Shown here piece by piece: positions 46,401 to 57,492 of a stretch of 64,000 nucleotides of DNA; the first letter of the stretch is position 1, and each line of letters begins with the position of its first letter. The notes beneath the pieces are model-generated. The model saw only the letters and a list, made by a program, of their open reading frames with translations. It ran no database searches and was not told the origin of the DNA. Origin of the DNA: Amyelois transitella (lineage: Eukaryota; Arthropoda; Insecta; Lepidoptera; Pyralidae). The stretch spans positions 2,279,501 through 2,343,500 of the forward strand of contig NC_083525.1 of NCBI RefSeq assembly GCF_032362555.1, in the 5' to 3' direction. Made by a program: the position numbers and the translations under genes.

Positions 46401-49400
46401 AAACTAAAACACTGGTTTTTGAAATGGAGAAAGAAATGACAGCATGTATTATTTTGATTGGAGGAGAAAAAGTTGAGCAAGTGAAAGAGTTTGTATATCT
46501 AGGACCAAAGTTAACATCAGATGGCAAGTGAGATAGTGATATTGAAAGGAGAGTGAACGCGGGGAACATGGTGATGGAGCTTTGCATGCCTTTAGACGAG
46601 TCAGAAATTTTCCAAAAAGGCTCGTCTGGCTGTGCATAGGGGCGTATTGGCGCCGACATTAATGTATGAGAGTGAAAGTTGGGTAAGGCAAAAGAAGCAC
46701 GAAAGCAGAATAAATGCAGTGGAAATGAGAGCGTTAAGGAGTATGATGGGTGTGAAATTGAGTGACCGGATATGGAACAGCGTGATAAGGGAATGTTGTG
46801 ATGTGAAAGAAGATGTAGTTATAGGAATAGAAAAGGGTATGTTAAGATGGTTGGGTCATGTGGAGAGGATGAATGAAAGCAGGTTGACTAAGCAGATATA
46901 CAAGGTGAGTGTGGAGGGAAAGGTCGGAGTGGGAAGACCTAGACGAACGTATCTTGATCAAATTAAGGACGTCCTGGTAAAGGGTCAGGTCAAAAGTACC
47001 CGAAACCGCCGAGCTTGCATGAAGAGAGTTATGAATGTGGATGAAGCGAAGGTAGTATGCAGAGATCGTGGCAAGTGGAAAGAGGTAGTCTCTGCCTACC
47101 CCTCCGGTAAAGAGGCGTGATTTTATGTATGTATGTATATCATATCAGCTCAATTCCGTGCTAACATATAGTGATAATGTCAGACAGATAAAAAAACAAA
47201 AGAACAAAATACTTACTGATATCCTTCAGGAAGTAGAACGGAGTGACAATGAGATGGAGAAGCAAAGACATCTGAATCAAAACTAAAGATATCCTGTAGC
47301 TGGTGGTGATGTGATGCGCCACGTCGCTCAACATGTTGTGGAGAGTCGCGATGCGGTGGACGACGTCACTGAAGGGCATTGCTAGACAAGTCTCACCAGT
47401 CACTAAAATTTCAAATGAACTATTGTCACAAGAAAAGGTTATGGTGTCCTGCCACATTACCCGATTTAATTGTAAAGAAAACGGAAAATTTTGCCAGTCT
47501 TAACGGTACTTTACAAATATTTTATCAAACCAATAAACGGATTTCGCTGTAACAAAAATCAGACGCCACGCCAACAACGGTGTTACGAGTAGTTAGAAGT
47601 TAGATTTAGACAAATTCTCATGGGGTACAAATCATAAAACGACAAAAAATTAACAAATAATGTAATGTTATTTTACCAGATTTCTGTATGATGGGCCGCA
47701 TTGCTTCAGATTGTACATCGGTTGGCACCGCCCGGATCATCAAAACGTTCAGTGTATCAGATCGCATTGTTTTCTGCTCTGGAGGGTTAAAAATATATCA
47801 TCGAGTTAGTTAAAAAGATGATATGTGATAAGATAGACAATAGTCTATCTAGTTAAATTTGAGGTTAATAATAATTAACCTCAAATTTAAATTTGTTTAA
47901 AATTGTAATTTAGTTACCATTTTAGGCACCTTTCTTAGCAAAATAGAACTTTCTACAGATAAACACAGTAGTTTCAAAATAAGCTTACCATGCAGTGAGG
48001 GTATGTCTTTAACTGTGAAATTCAAAATTCTGTTGATAGCTTTAAAACGAAAATAGATTGAGAACGCGGTGTAAGAAAACTGTAACTCTAGGAGTATGAC
48101 CTGAACCCAGGCAACGCTGAACCACACGCAGCAAACTAACACAAGCCCTGAAAAATATCATAAAAAGATAAGAAAATTACTATATTTCCATAATTATTCT
48201 GTTTTGCTCCCGGTTCAGTCCTAGAAAGAATCCCAGGACTGGCTTCAGTTACCGTCCGAGTGGGATAGCCATCGTTTTACCGAGTATGAGTGGTTATGGA
48301 GACCAAGACTTTTCCCTCTTTTCTAACGTATGGAAAATAACAACGAGCTTGGTTTGGAATAAACCTTCGATCTTAATCATAATGAAACAAAATATTGAAA
48401 TTTATATAAAACTTACAAACTCTAAGATCGCCTTGGACTTGTAGCACGTAGAAGCAAACATTGCTAAGAAGCAATATCCAGTACAAGATCATGAATATAG
48501 TGAGCCCAGCCCGCAGCTTGGTTTCTTTGGCGCGGCTGTATTGAACATCAATACTTTCGTCCACCTGAAAATCATTTACTGCCATCATCATCATCTTATA
48601 ATCTTTGCATTTTGTTTTGCCTCTACGCAGGAGAGAATCAGAGTTCTACTAATAGTAAATTTACAGAAGTAAACGAAGTTCGATTGAAATTTTACAATGG
48701 CACTGGATTTTCTGACAACATTTAAACATGTAACTCATTTAATAGTCATTGATAGGGAAAAATTTACAAAGTGCCATTGAAATGTTCAAGGTCGCAATTA
48801 TATAAAATCGATGATTATCTATCATCGGCTTAATGCAAGTAAAGACGTATATTTGATTGTACGTCGATATTGAATTATTAATCTTAAGACACTATTGTCG
48901 TTTTGAAAAAAATAACCCAGAGACTTGTAATTAAATACCCATGACTTACCGCTACTATAGTACTCACGGCCCGAAGAATGTTCCTCGTACGATTCGGAGC
49001 AGTAAACACACCAATGCTAGCAATACAGATAAGAAAACCTAGATCAACACACGTCACTAGATGCGAATTGTTCAATAAGGAATCATTTTCAATATGCAGC
49101 TCCGACACCAAGCCAAAGATAGTTATTGCGGCTGAAAACACAGAAAGTTAATTTAAATCTACTACAGATAGTTAATGCTGCTGATTATCCTGTATTCCCC
49201 TTGGTCTGCCCGAGATCCATTATCGTGGATTGAGTGAGTTAAGTTATTACCCGAAGCGATTACCGTCTGACTGCCTTAACTTTTGTAGGAAAACCTTTCA
49301 TATATTAGATCCTGTGTACACATCCACAAGAAGTGCAGATTTCCTTTCGAAGTTATCTCTCACCGTAAGAGCATTGGTAAGTTTTGCAATCACACTACTG

Positions 49401-50071
49401 AACATGACCCAGCAAAGAGTCATTTGTATATGGGTGCAGCAGGGATTGCACGTTTGTGGACTGTATAGGAGTCAACAGCCGTCGGACTACTAAATCTTTT
49501 CACAACAGTTAACGCCTATATTTCGAGATATAAATGTAATCGGCATTATGAGAATAATAGATAGATCTGTCTTTACACTTAAAGGGTGTGATGGAGGTTT
49601 ACCCGTAATGGTTACGAGTGCATAACTGTAAATGCACATCGGAGTTGATATGGACACAAAATAACCATTGGCATGCGATTTGAACTGCAGTGGAGCCAGA
49701 CCGCAGACACTTGAAATCTAAAACATTTAAATTTTATTTTACGTGACTCAGTTAGATATTACTAAAGACGCAAAAGATAACTTATGCTTTACTCATAAAA
49801 TAATTGAAAATATTTTTTTAAATTGGGTTAGCAACCCTTCATTCACCATCTTATTCTGACGAAGCCATTTAACTAAACATGTCTTAGTCTTTCTACTTTT
49901 CTACTCCTTAGAACATGTTAGTGACAGACTAAATAATACGTGTGTAGTACAACTTTTGGAATCGAGTACCCTTAACAGATAAGCGAAGGCACCTCCTACG
50001 ATGTACTGATCATTAGTGGTTGGATGAGCTGATAAATCTGCATCATTAAGCGCTCTATGAGTAGTATCCAT
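43495..50071 (-). CDS. Gustatory receptor gene D (10 exons)
   Basis: Complete receptor model on the minus strand. Exons 1-10: 49970-50071, 49603-49717, 48950-49131, 48417-48564, 47989-48147, 47677-47778, 47217-47402, 44917-45032, 44041-44202, 43495-43548. The 1326 nt give 441 residues. Blocks: QYIVGGAFAYLLR, VCGLAPLQFKSHANGYFV..TPMCIYSYALVTITG (TM1), a loop with sequons NDS and NNS, ASIGVFTAPNRTRNILRAV (TM2 end), VDESIDVQYS, LELQFSYTAFSIYFRFKAIN, PFSDVVHRIATLHNMLSDVA, LVEPCYYTVTE, FCTLDRPLVTSV, and TM7 AYLVLLLQF. Acceptor TTGCAG lies 2 nt before the ATG. A degenerate LINE fills the intron between exons 8 and 7 in antisense. A possible AATAAA lies at 43258-43263 (minus strand). D is the near-identical inverted duplicate of F. 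Confidence 0.92.
43776..43975 (+). repeat. 3' half of the dispersed element seen at 19813-20062
   Basis: Matches the family from TTTCACATTTTCCATTATTTC to TAATACTAGTATAGATA, in the last intron of receptor D. Confidence 0.55.
45180..47145 (+). pseudogene. Degenerate non-LTR retrotransposon (LINE), 5' truncated
   Basis: About 2 kb with reverse-transcriptase coding capacity, broken. A Lys/Arg-rich linker with FWKSVRSARG and FESLFE is at 45195-45595. A frameshift follows, then MFEIVEALKSMKAGKGAGYD (45599), an in-frame stop at 45797-45799, NYRGISLLSVVGK, GFRKGMGCTDQVFSLRCIA, RT motif A FVDLEKAYDIVE, motif B GVRQGYVASPWLFNLFMD and motif C LLYADD, with residues missing just after YADD. A stop at 46529-46531 and a second frameshift lead to the C-terminal part (MLRWLGHVERMNESRLTK, GRPRRTYLDQI, ending SGKEA) and a CGTGATTTTATGTATG tail. 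The N-terminal endonuclease is absent. It lies antisense in an intron of receptor D. Several 3' fragments of the same family are scattered in the window. Confidence 0.88.
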
Positions 50072-50915
50072 TTCTGCCAAAAAATGAACGAAATAAGAGA
50101 CTGAAGAAAGAACAATTGAACAAAAGACTAGTTCTTTTGACTTCAGTAAAATGATGACTGTTTATTTCAGAATTCTGTAATAACCTTGACATGCTGACAG
50201 TTCCATACATTATCTATTGGGCGATATCTAAACAAAATAAGGATAATTTCATAGCATTATGAATAATTTTCCCTCCCTTCAAAACACATATCTATTCATT
50301 CGCATGATAATCACGTGTACTTTTTGATATCGTATCTGTGATTGGCAATATTCCATTTCATACATATATACATATTATCACATCTTTGTCCCTTACAGGA
50401 AAGACAGAGCCATTATTCTTTTGAATGACCGTTAGTTTTTTTTCAATTGCTTCTGTCACTTGCCATCTTGCCTTTCCTATTCAAAATTACCTTTACGCTG
50501 TCCATCCATCTCTTTTTCGGTCTTCCCCTATTACTAAAACCTTTCACTTCCATATTTAAAGCCCGTAATGTGTTCGTAATAACCCAACCTATCGCCATTC
50601 AGTTCTTAATTTATTAGTTCTATTTTCATACTTAATCTTCATCATTACAATCGCTCGTCTTCCATCCAGGGTTGATCCAAGGGTAACTTTCAAAACTCCT
50701 TACTTTGGAGTCAGTGGATATGCTTTATTTTCCTTTGCCATATCACAAAACGCAAAATTTGCTGGCAGGTTCTAGAAATTCCCCCTTGATGGTGTCATGC
50801 TCAAAACATCTGTAAACCTATTTGTATATATAATTTGTACGTGGTTGTGTACTTCAACGTGTTCTTTTTTTTCTTCAAACATTAAAAAAAACATGATGAT
50901 AAAACCTGTACTATT
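48700..50915. repeat. Left arm of inverted segmental duplication (receptor D 5' half)
   Basis: Reverse-complement match to 61895-64000, continuing at 58276-58465 for the part 50745-50915. It includes exons 1-3 of D, the introns and about 850 bp upstream. The right arm is split by a later transposon insertion. The far end of the match is cut off by the window edge. Confidence 0.88.
50370..50610 (-). mobile_element. Remnant of a LINE C-terminal coding end
   Basis: The minus strand resembles an RT C-terminus (GRPKKRWMDSVK-like, then MASDR.NWKK) followed by the common CTGTCTTTCC..GTGATTATATGTATG-like tail. The duplicate copy lies at 62090-62310 (+) in the right arm. Confidence 0.55.
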
Positions 50916-51017
50916 AAAATGTATATATGGTATAGTCGTAAATACAGATTCGATGTTTTCTCCGATGGAAAAGCATAATATTCAAATAAAACATGTGTGT
51001 TCAAGCAACATCAAAAT

Positions 51018-51023
51018 TTTATT
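51018..51023 (-). promoter_or_regulatory. Candidate polyadenylation signal of receptor E
   Basis: AATAAA on the minus strand, 73 nt beyond the stop codon of receptor E. Usage is inferred. Confidence 0.45.
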
Positions 51024-51095
51024 ATGTACACACATCAAACCACTCTTGTTATTTAAAAGCAATTTTTGATAGTTTCGCGGTGCATTTTAAATATT

Positions 51096-54000
51096 CTAAA
51101 CGGGAAACTGGAATAATATCACCAGATATGTTATTACTGCTCCAAGAATCTGTAAAAAATGCAAAAAAATAAACAGGCTGCAATGAAAATTGACGAAAGA
51201 GAATCGTTGGGGTCAAATGAAGTTAAGAATAACTTTGAAAACAAAAAAGAAAAAACGGTTCTCTTTGTCGTTTTTTCTTTTTCTAGAAATATATATATAA
51301 GATATTGTTTCTTTATTTAAATAGGTTGATCTTCTTTATGCTTCTATATGCGTACCTATACATTACGTGTGTGTTGCTCCACTATTGATATTCAAACCGT
51401 GACAAATTATCAAATTCAATTGGGGTTTCACTATTTTATTAATATATTATATTTTCAGGGTATGTTCTATATTGTTACCGCTAAAGTCAAATTTAAATGT
51501 TGCAATTCATACTAAGCAAGACTTACATACACTAGTATGTATGTTTGGTATAAACCAAACGGATAGAAATATTGCACACATAAGAGTGCCGTGTGGTTCC
51601 CGGCACCAGTACAAAAAGGAATAGGACCACTCCATCTCATGGATGTCGTAAAAGGCGACTAAGGGATAGGCTTACAAACTTGGGATTCTTTTTTTAGGCG
51701 ATGGACTATCAACCTGTCACTTTTTGAATCTCAATTCTATCATTAAGCCAAATAGCTGTGCATGGCCTATCAGTCCTTTCAAGACTGTTGGCTCTGTCTA
51801 CCCCCCACGAGACTATATGAATGTATAAAATTTATATTACAAATCAACTTACAGAAGTAATCAAAGCTCGATCTAGAGTGAAAAATCCCATGGGTATATA
51901 ACAGATGGGCTTCAACAGCAACTGAGTGGAAAACAGTTTTAGGCGAGAGGCCAGCGTGCCAGTGGGAGGGGACATCGTCATCATGCGACACACAAGGTGC
52001 TTGGTCTTATCTCCCTGTAAGTATACCAACTGAAGTGGCAATGGGCAGGCCACATTTTTCGAAGGTTTGATGGCCGATGGGGATTCTCATAGGCGATGGG
52101 CTGGCAACCGGTCACTATTTGAAACTCTGTTCCATAATTTAGCTATACAGCTGAACGTGGAGTTTCAGTCTTGTCAAGACGGCCAGACGGGAGTCGCTTC
52201 GTGTAAAAACCTGACTCACTTTATCCAGGTTCCATAGTCAAAGGCATACCTCGGGCTCTTCTCCAGTGTGATGAGTATGCAACCGGTTCTAAAGCCAGGA
52301 GGAAGAAGAAACCAATGACAATACTGAGAAGTGCCTGATGGATTGCAAGACATACACCTCTATATGAATACTGAATCTATATACCAAATTTATAAACCCT
52401 AGACTCATGATTTCTCATCAGTCTGCCCAGTCAACCAATATCCTCTATTAGATTTAATTTTGACATTACAACTAAAAGTTTACCTCTCCAATGGTATGAT
52501 AGCATGGCTCTATCATCAGGAATAATCTCAAGACGTGCAAAATGTTCCAGAAAATAAATGTGCTTGTTATATAAATATTGGCAGGTTCACCTCCAAAGCT
52601 GGCTGAAACACGAATTGGATTTCAAAATTTCCACCCTTCTGATGATTGTTTGTGGTTTTTTCATTTCGTGATTGGATGAAATGATCTTTTAACAAATATT
52701 GTTAAGAGCCTATTATGTTAACAGGGCATTTAACGCCTTCAGCTATAGAGCTTCGTAAATTTTCTTATTCTTAAATAACCACGAGAGAGCTCCACTCCCC
52801 ATTATAACATGAGATCAAATACTTTACAAAAGGACACCTTTTTCTTTAAATAAAAATTTAATTCCTTACTTGTCTCCGTGATGGTATGGTACCAGATGAC
52901 AATGACATGGAAAGTCAGAGATGTCAGCACCAATATCAAAGCAATACCGTAACTGCCGTTAATATGATGCACAACTTCAAACAGCTTGAAGTGGAGGGAA
53001 GCTATGCGTTGTATAGCATTAGTGAGAGGCGTTACTAAATGAGATTCACCAGTTACTGCAACAGCGGATACAATTATTTCAGAAAGAAAAATCAGAGTAC
53101 TTAATTCAGGATAATATCATATTGCACTTAAAACCCATTGGAATGATGTGTTTTTTAAATAAGGTGAATACGTAATGGTGCTGATTACCATCAGATACAT
53201 TCACAAATGCTTACCACTTCTATAGTCTCATATTATTCCGAATCTTATGTCAGTAATGTATTTTCACGCTTGGTAAAATGACATATAATTCATTAAAGAC
53301 ATAACAGTATTATGAAAGTTACAATAATGATACTGGAATCACAATTACATATATCACAACAGATAGTGTCCGGCTTAAGGGCGCCCATTGAACTCACGAA
53401 GTACTTTTGCACCATCGATTTGCCATTCCAAGCTTTCGATTTTGTGCACTCATGATGTGGTACACTTTTGATTCTATAATCCCTCGGTGCTCATATTCGT
53501 GCCTCTGAATGTCATTAAGTCTGACCACAATGCCATTTAGACATTATGGTTAAAAAGAGTTACTTTTTCGAACCATAATGTCTGATTGGCAGGTCTCCGA
53601 TTAGCATTTAATACTTTTGTCTGTAACTATAGTCGTGTCTTACCAGACTTCCTTATGACGACTGAATGAGTATTTTCAAATTGTACATTAACAGGCACCA
53701 CTGGGAGTGCAAAAATGTTCAAGGTGTATGTAGGCATGGATTTTTGCACTGAAATATAGAAATTGCCAAAATAATATTTTGCAAATGGAGAGACAATTTT
53801 TATTATTACTAGCAATTGCGTGCATATAATGACGTGATAAAGATAAGTATTCAGTTTTTGCGGAGATTATAAGTCAATCAAGATAGTAAATTTACAATTC
53901 TTCTGTTAAGCAACGAACTAGCAGCCTGTCACTATGTAATCTTAATTTAAAACTGAACGCGGCCTTTGACACTTTTAAAGACTTTTGGCTCTGTCTACCC

Positions 54001-56137
54001 CGTAAGGGATAAAAGACATGATACTTTTATATTTTTTATTATAAAATATTCCAAACGGGACTCACAATAAGGTCCGGTTAAGTGCTGGACAGTTAGACTC
54101 AAAACGTTATTGACAACTTTAAGACGTCCGTAAATCGACATCGCAATGAAGGCAAACTGTACTTCCAGTACCAAAACCAGGAACCAGCAGAAATGAATGC
54201 TTATGACATGAAACATTACGTTCCCTAGAAATAACTGAAAGTTAAAAATCAAGGTACTCGTAGAGACAATAGCACGCTCTTTTCTCAGAGCACAGATAAA
54301 TAATGCACATTGATTTCTGTGATGTTGAGTTTCTTTTTGTTGTACAGAGTCAGATAAACTAAATAACTGTAACTATGTATATAAAAGAGGACATATCGAA
54401 GCACATCCCGAACCGCTAAGTATAGAAATTTTTTTAATCTGGCATGTAGGTACTTTATGTGATCTAGACTTTCTCACTCGAAATTTAATAACAAGCAGCC
54501 ACAGACATATAAGTCTAGTTATTATATCAAGCTCTAATGAACATACATTCTTCACTCAAGTCATGAAATTCCAATGAACATAACAAAATGCTGCTGACGA
54601 TAAACGCAGCGAAGACAAGCAAAACAATGATGAGACCTATCAACAATCTGGCTTCTTTCACACGAGAGTATCGAGCATCGATACTTTTGTCCACCTGAAA
54701 ATAATTTTATAGATTACTATTTAAATCAATGAAATAATATCAACTGCACATTTTAAATCACTCTTAACTTAATAATGATCTAATATAGATTAGGTTCCCC
54801 TGCATAGGTTGAGGAGGTCAGAAAAGAGTCGCTTTGGGTAACCATCTAGCCACCGAGGAGGAAGGAGAAGAAGTGTTCTCTTATCACATTAAAAAATCTA
54901 CCAAAGCTTCAAAAGCCATATATATTTATGAAAAACATACACCGAGTCAAGCGCTTACCAAAGCCATCGTAGACATTGATCGAAGAATAGTCCTCATCCG
55001 AGTATGGGCTCTACACACTGCAACGATAGCAGCCAACATAATTACAGTTAGATCACAGAATGTCGCAGATTGGGAATTTCTCACGAAAGACCTTTCGCTT
55101 TTCACGAGCCCTTTTTCAGTTATTATGCCGAAGGCTACACATGTTGCTGTAAGAAAATAGTGTTGTGTTAGTTACAGCTTTGAATATAATGATTTATAAG
55201 ATAGACTTTTAACTTTTAAAATATGATAACATTGAGAATGATCTGAAGAACGCATATGATACACATGGTTATCTAATTTGGTTTCTGATTGTCTCTCTTT
55301 TTCCTGGCCTTTGTCCCAAATGCATCCTCACCACTCTGCCTGGGATATGTTTTTTTGATCAGGGATTCTGAATTGGGTGAGTAAGGTTTTAATACGAAGT
55401 GACACCGATCTGACCTCCGCAACCTTTGCAGGGGAACTTAACTCGATACGATTATGGAATAACTAAAAATTGGGTCTTGAATGATTTTAGTTTTTTTAAA
55501 TATGTAACAATGTCGATCTTTAAAAAATCGCTCAGTAACAATCTTCTTATTTTAATTGGCATACCCATTAATGCTCCCAAAACGTAGCTATATATACACA
55601 TTGGTGTAGATATAGACACAATGTAACCATTTCTGTACGATTTGAAGCGCAACGGAGCCAAGCCGACGAAACTGGACACCTGAAAAATTTATTATATTTC
55701 AATACCAAGTAAGCTATCTAGCGATGAAGTTCAGGCGTTTCAGGCAGGCATAATACTTGTCAGAATTTCAATTCAATCATTCGATTCGATAAATCTTAGT
55801 ACAAATGAGAAGAGATAAATGCTAGATTTCAAAAGTAACCCTTCTTCTTATGATGCCTTCTCCTGCCGGTTGGCTTTCATTATAGCTATTCTAATTTTCA
55901 TTGCTGCTCCTCTTAACAGCTTAACTTCCTTAGGATTTTGAGCCATGAGGTACGTCTTCTTTCTTGAGGTTTTCTTTCCTGGATTATTTCTTTCATTAAT
56001 GTAACGTGTGATGTCATAACTTGGAAATGTCTTACCCTCAATAGAAAAGCGTAAGCACCAGCTACGATAAACTGTTCATTGTCTGGTGACTGTGGCTGTA
56101 CTATTATAAGAGGGTCCTTCAGTTTTGTGGTAACCAT
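51096..56137 (-). CDS. Gustatory receptor gene E (10 exons)
   Basis: Complete receptor model on the minus strand. Exons 1-10: 56036-56137, 55565-55679, 54959-55146, 54547-54694, 54066-54224, 53644-53748, 52870-53055, 52484-52602, 51853-52014, 51096-51149. The 1338 nt give 445 residues. Blocks: QFIVAGAYAFLLR, SFVGLAPLRFKSYRNGYI..TPMCIYSYVLGALMG, VDKSIDARYS, LEVQFAFIAMSIYGRLKVVN, PLTNAIQRIASLHFKLFEVV, MIEPCYHTIGE, FFTLDRALITSV, and TM7 TYLVILFQF. Exon 3 is 188 nt (6 longer than usual) and diverged at the otherwise conserved APxR site (VCRAHTRMRTILRSM). Acceptor TTTACAG lies 2 nt before the ATG. A 5' fragment of this gene has been copied in inverted orientation to 33970-34800. Confidence 0.92.
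51588..51826 (+). mobile_element. F1 copy in the last intron of receptor E
   Basis: Near full length but with the tail decayed (GAGACTATATGAATGTA). It ends 27 bp from exon 9. Confidence 0.78.
52079..52320 (+). repeat. F1 fragment followed by another dispersed repeat
   Basis: 52079-52180 is a 3' piece of F1. About 52183-52310 is the repeat with GGGAGTCGCTTCGTGTAAAA, CCTGACTCAC and GATGAGTATGCAACCGG. The latter is also seen at 5610-6105 (interrupted), 38390-38470, 55310-55440 (-) and elsewhere. Confidence 0.55.
53899..54022 (+). mobile_element. F1 fragment, diverged
   Basis: 3' half without a clear tail, 43 bp from exon 5 of receptor E. Confidence 0.5.
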
Positions 56138-56483
56138 GTCTGTAAAATTATAATAATAAGAGGGTACTTTAGTTTTGATAACTTAAGTTTGGTATCAGTT
56201 CTCTTCATCCAGAAACTTTATAATTCATTGAAGAGTTCCACTCGTTGATCACGGACTCAGACTCCTAGAGTTAGTTTCATATATTTATAGATTTCTATGA
56301 TTAGCGTTGACTTGTAAACCTGGGCAATGAATGATTATGGATAGAAATGTCGGAAGCAGAAATAGATAGACAGATGTCGTAAAAGGGAACTAATACTCAA
56401 TAATAAGGATAGTACATAGACGTAGAAAAAAAGGCGGACGGAGTTTTATTATACGGCAAAATGAAGCACCAATAATATGCCCA

Positions 56484-56486
<3 letters not shown>

Positions 56487-56532
<46 letters not shown>
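56487..56532. repeat. TA microsatellite
   Basis: About 23 uninterrupted TA units, upstream of receptor E. Confidence 0.95.
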
Positions 56533-56535
<3 letters not shown>

Positions 56536-57239
56536 TCGAAGCGCTACCTACAAAAGATTACAGGTTTTCGCATGGGAACTTTAATTTTCACAGGGGTGAA
56601 TGTATACCTATATCCTCCTCCAGACTTTTAATTATATGCACGAAAGAAGATTGGTACAGTAGATAATGCGTGAAGAGATAACACATAAAACTTTAGCATT
56701 TATAATATCAGTATATCTAGATTAAAAATGTGCTGTACAAAATGCAGGTGAGTAGCACAATAGGCGGACCTAATGCTAAAAGCATTATCTACCAGTCAAC
56801 CATTAGGCGTGACACAGAACTTTGACTTTTTTTTACCTTTCCCTATAGTAAGTTCACCATCAGTAGGCACAATTGTATTGTTTTGAGTCATTGAACAAAT
56901 CTTACTTTGTTACACGTATTTTAATTTTAAGCCAACGGACATATCCTGAAGATAGATAGATACTTTGGAAATGACATTCCTAATTCTATGGAATACTATG
57001 CAAATGACAGATCAATATCAAAGATAAATTTGAAACTGAAATACTAATTTGAAAACAAGTGATACTTAAAATCAACTGTGGTATATAATCACTAAATTAA
57101 TGGTCGTACTATTTGTATTCTTGTAATTAAGTCTTGTGATAGTCTTGTGACTTATTATTTTCTGATTATGTATTTAATGTTGACTATTTAATTATTTTTT
57201 GTATAATAACAAGAAAAACGTTTTGCATGACTCAATTTT

Positions 57240-57492
57240 GCCGTGTGGTTCCCGGCACCTTTAGAAAAAGAATAGGACCACTCCATCTTTTTCCCATGGT
57301 TGTCGTAAAAGGCGACTAAGGGATAGGCTTATAAATTTGGAATTCTTCTTTTAGGCGATAGGCTAGCAACCTGTCACTATTTGAATCTCAATTTTATCAT
57401 TAAGCCAAACAGCTGAATGTAGCCATTCAGTCTTTTTAGGACTGCTGGCTCTGTCTACCCCGCAAGGGATATAGCCGTGACCATATGTATGT
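57240..57492 (+). mobile_element. F1 retroposon with target duplication and a paralogous empty site
   Basis: 253 bp, flanked by ATGACTCAATTTT at 57227-57239 and 57493-57505. The duplicated segment at about 34150-34190 reads straight through as AAAAATTGAGACATGCAAAA without F1, i.e. an empty site. This gives exact boundaries for F1. Confidence 0.93.

Noticed and set aside
46336..46659. Minus-strand ORF over the LINE
   Set aside because: Complement of the reverse-transcriptase coding strand; the plus strand has the RT motifs.
50797..51069. 90-codon ORF downstream of receptor E
   Set aside because: Low-complexity AT-rich frame overlapping the duplicated upstream region of D; no conserved pattern when compared with the matching part at 58.3 kb.
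54834..55160. 108-codon plus-strand ORF
   Set aside because: Antisense shadow of exon 3 of receptor E.
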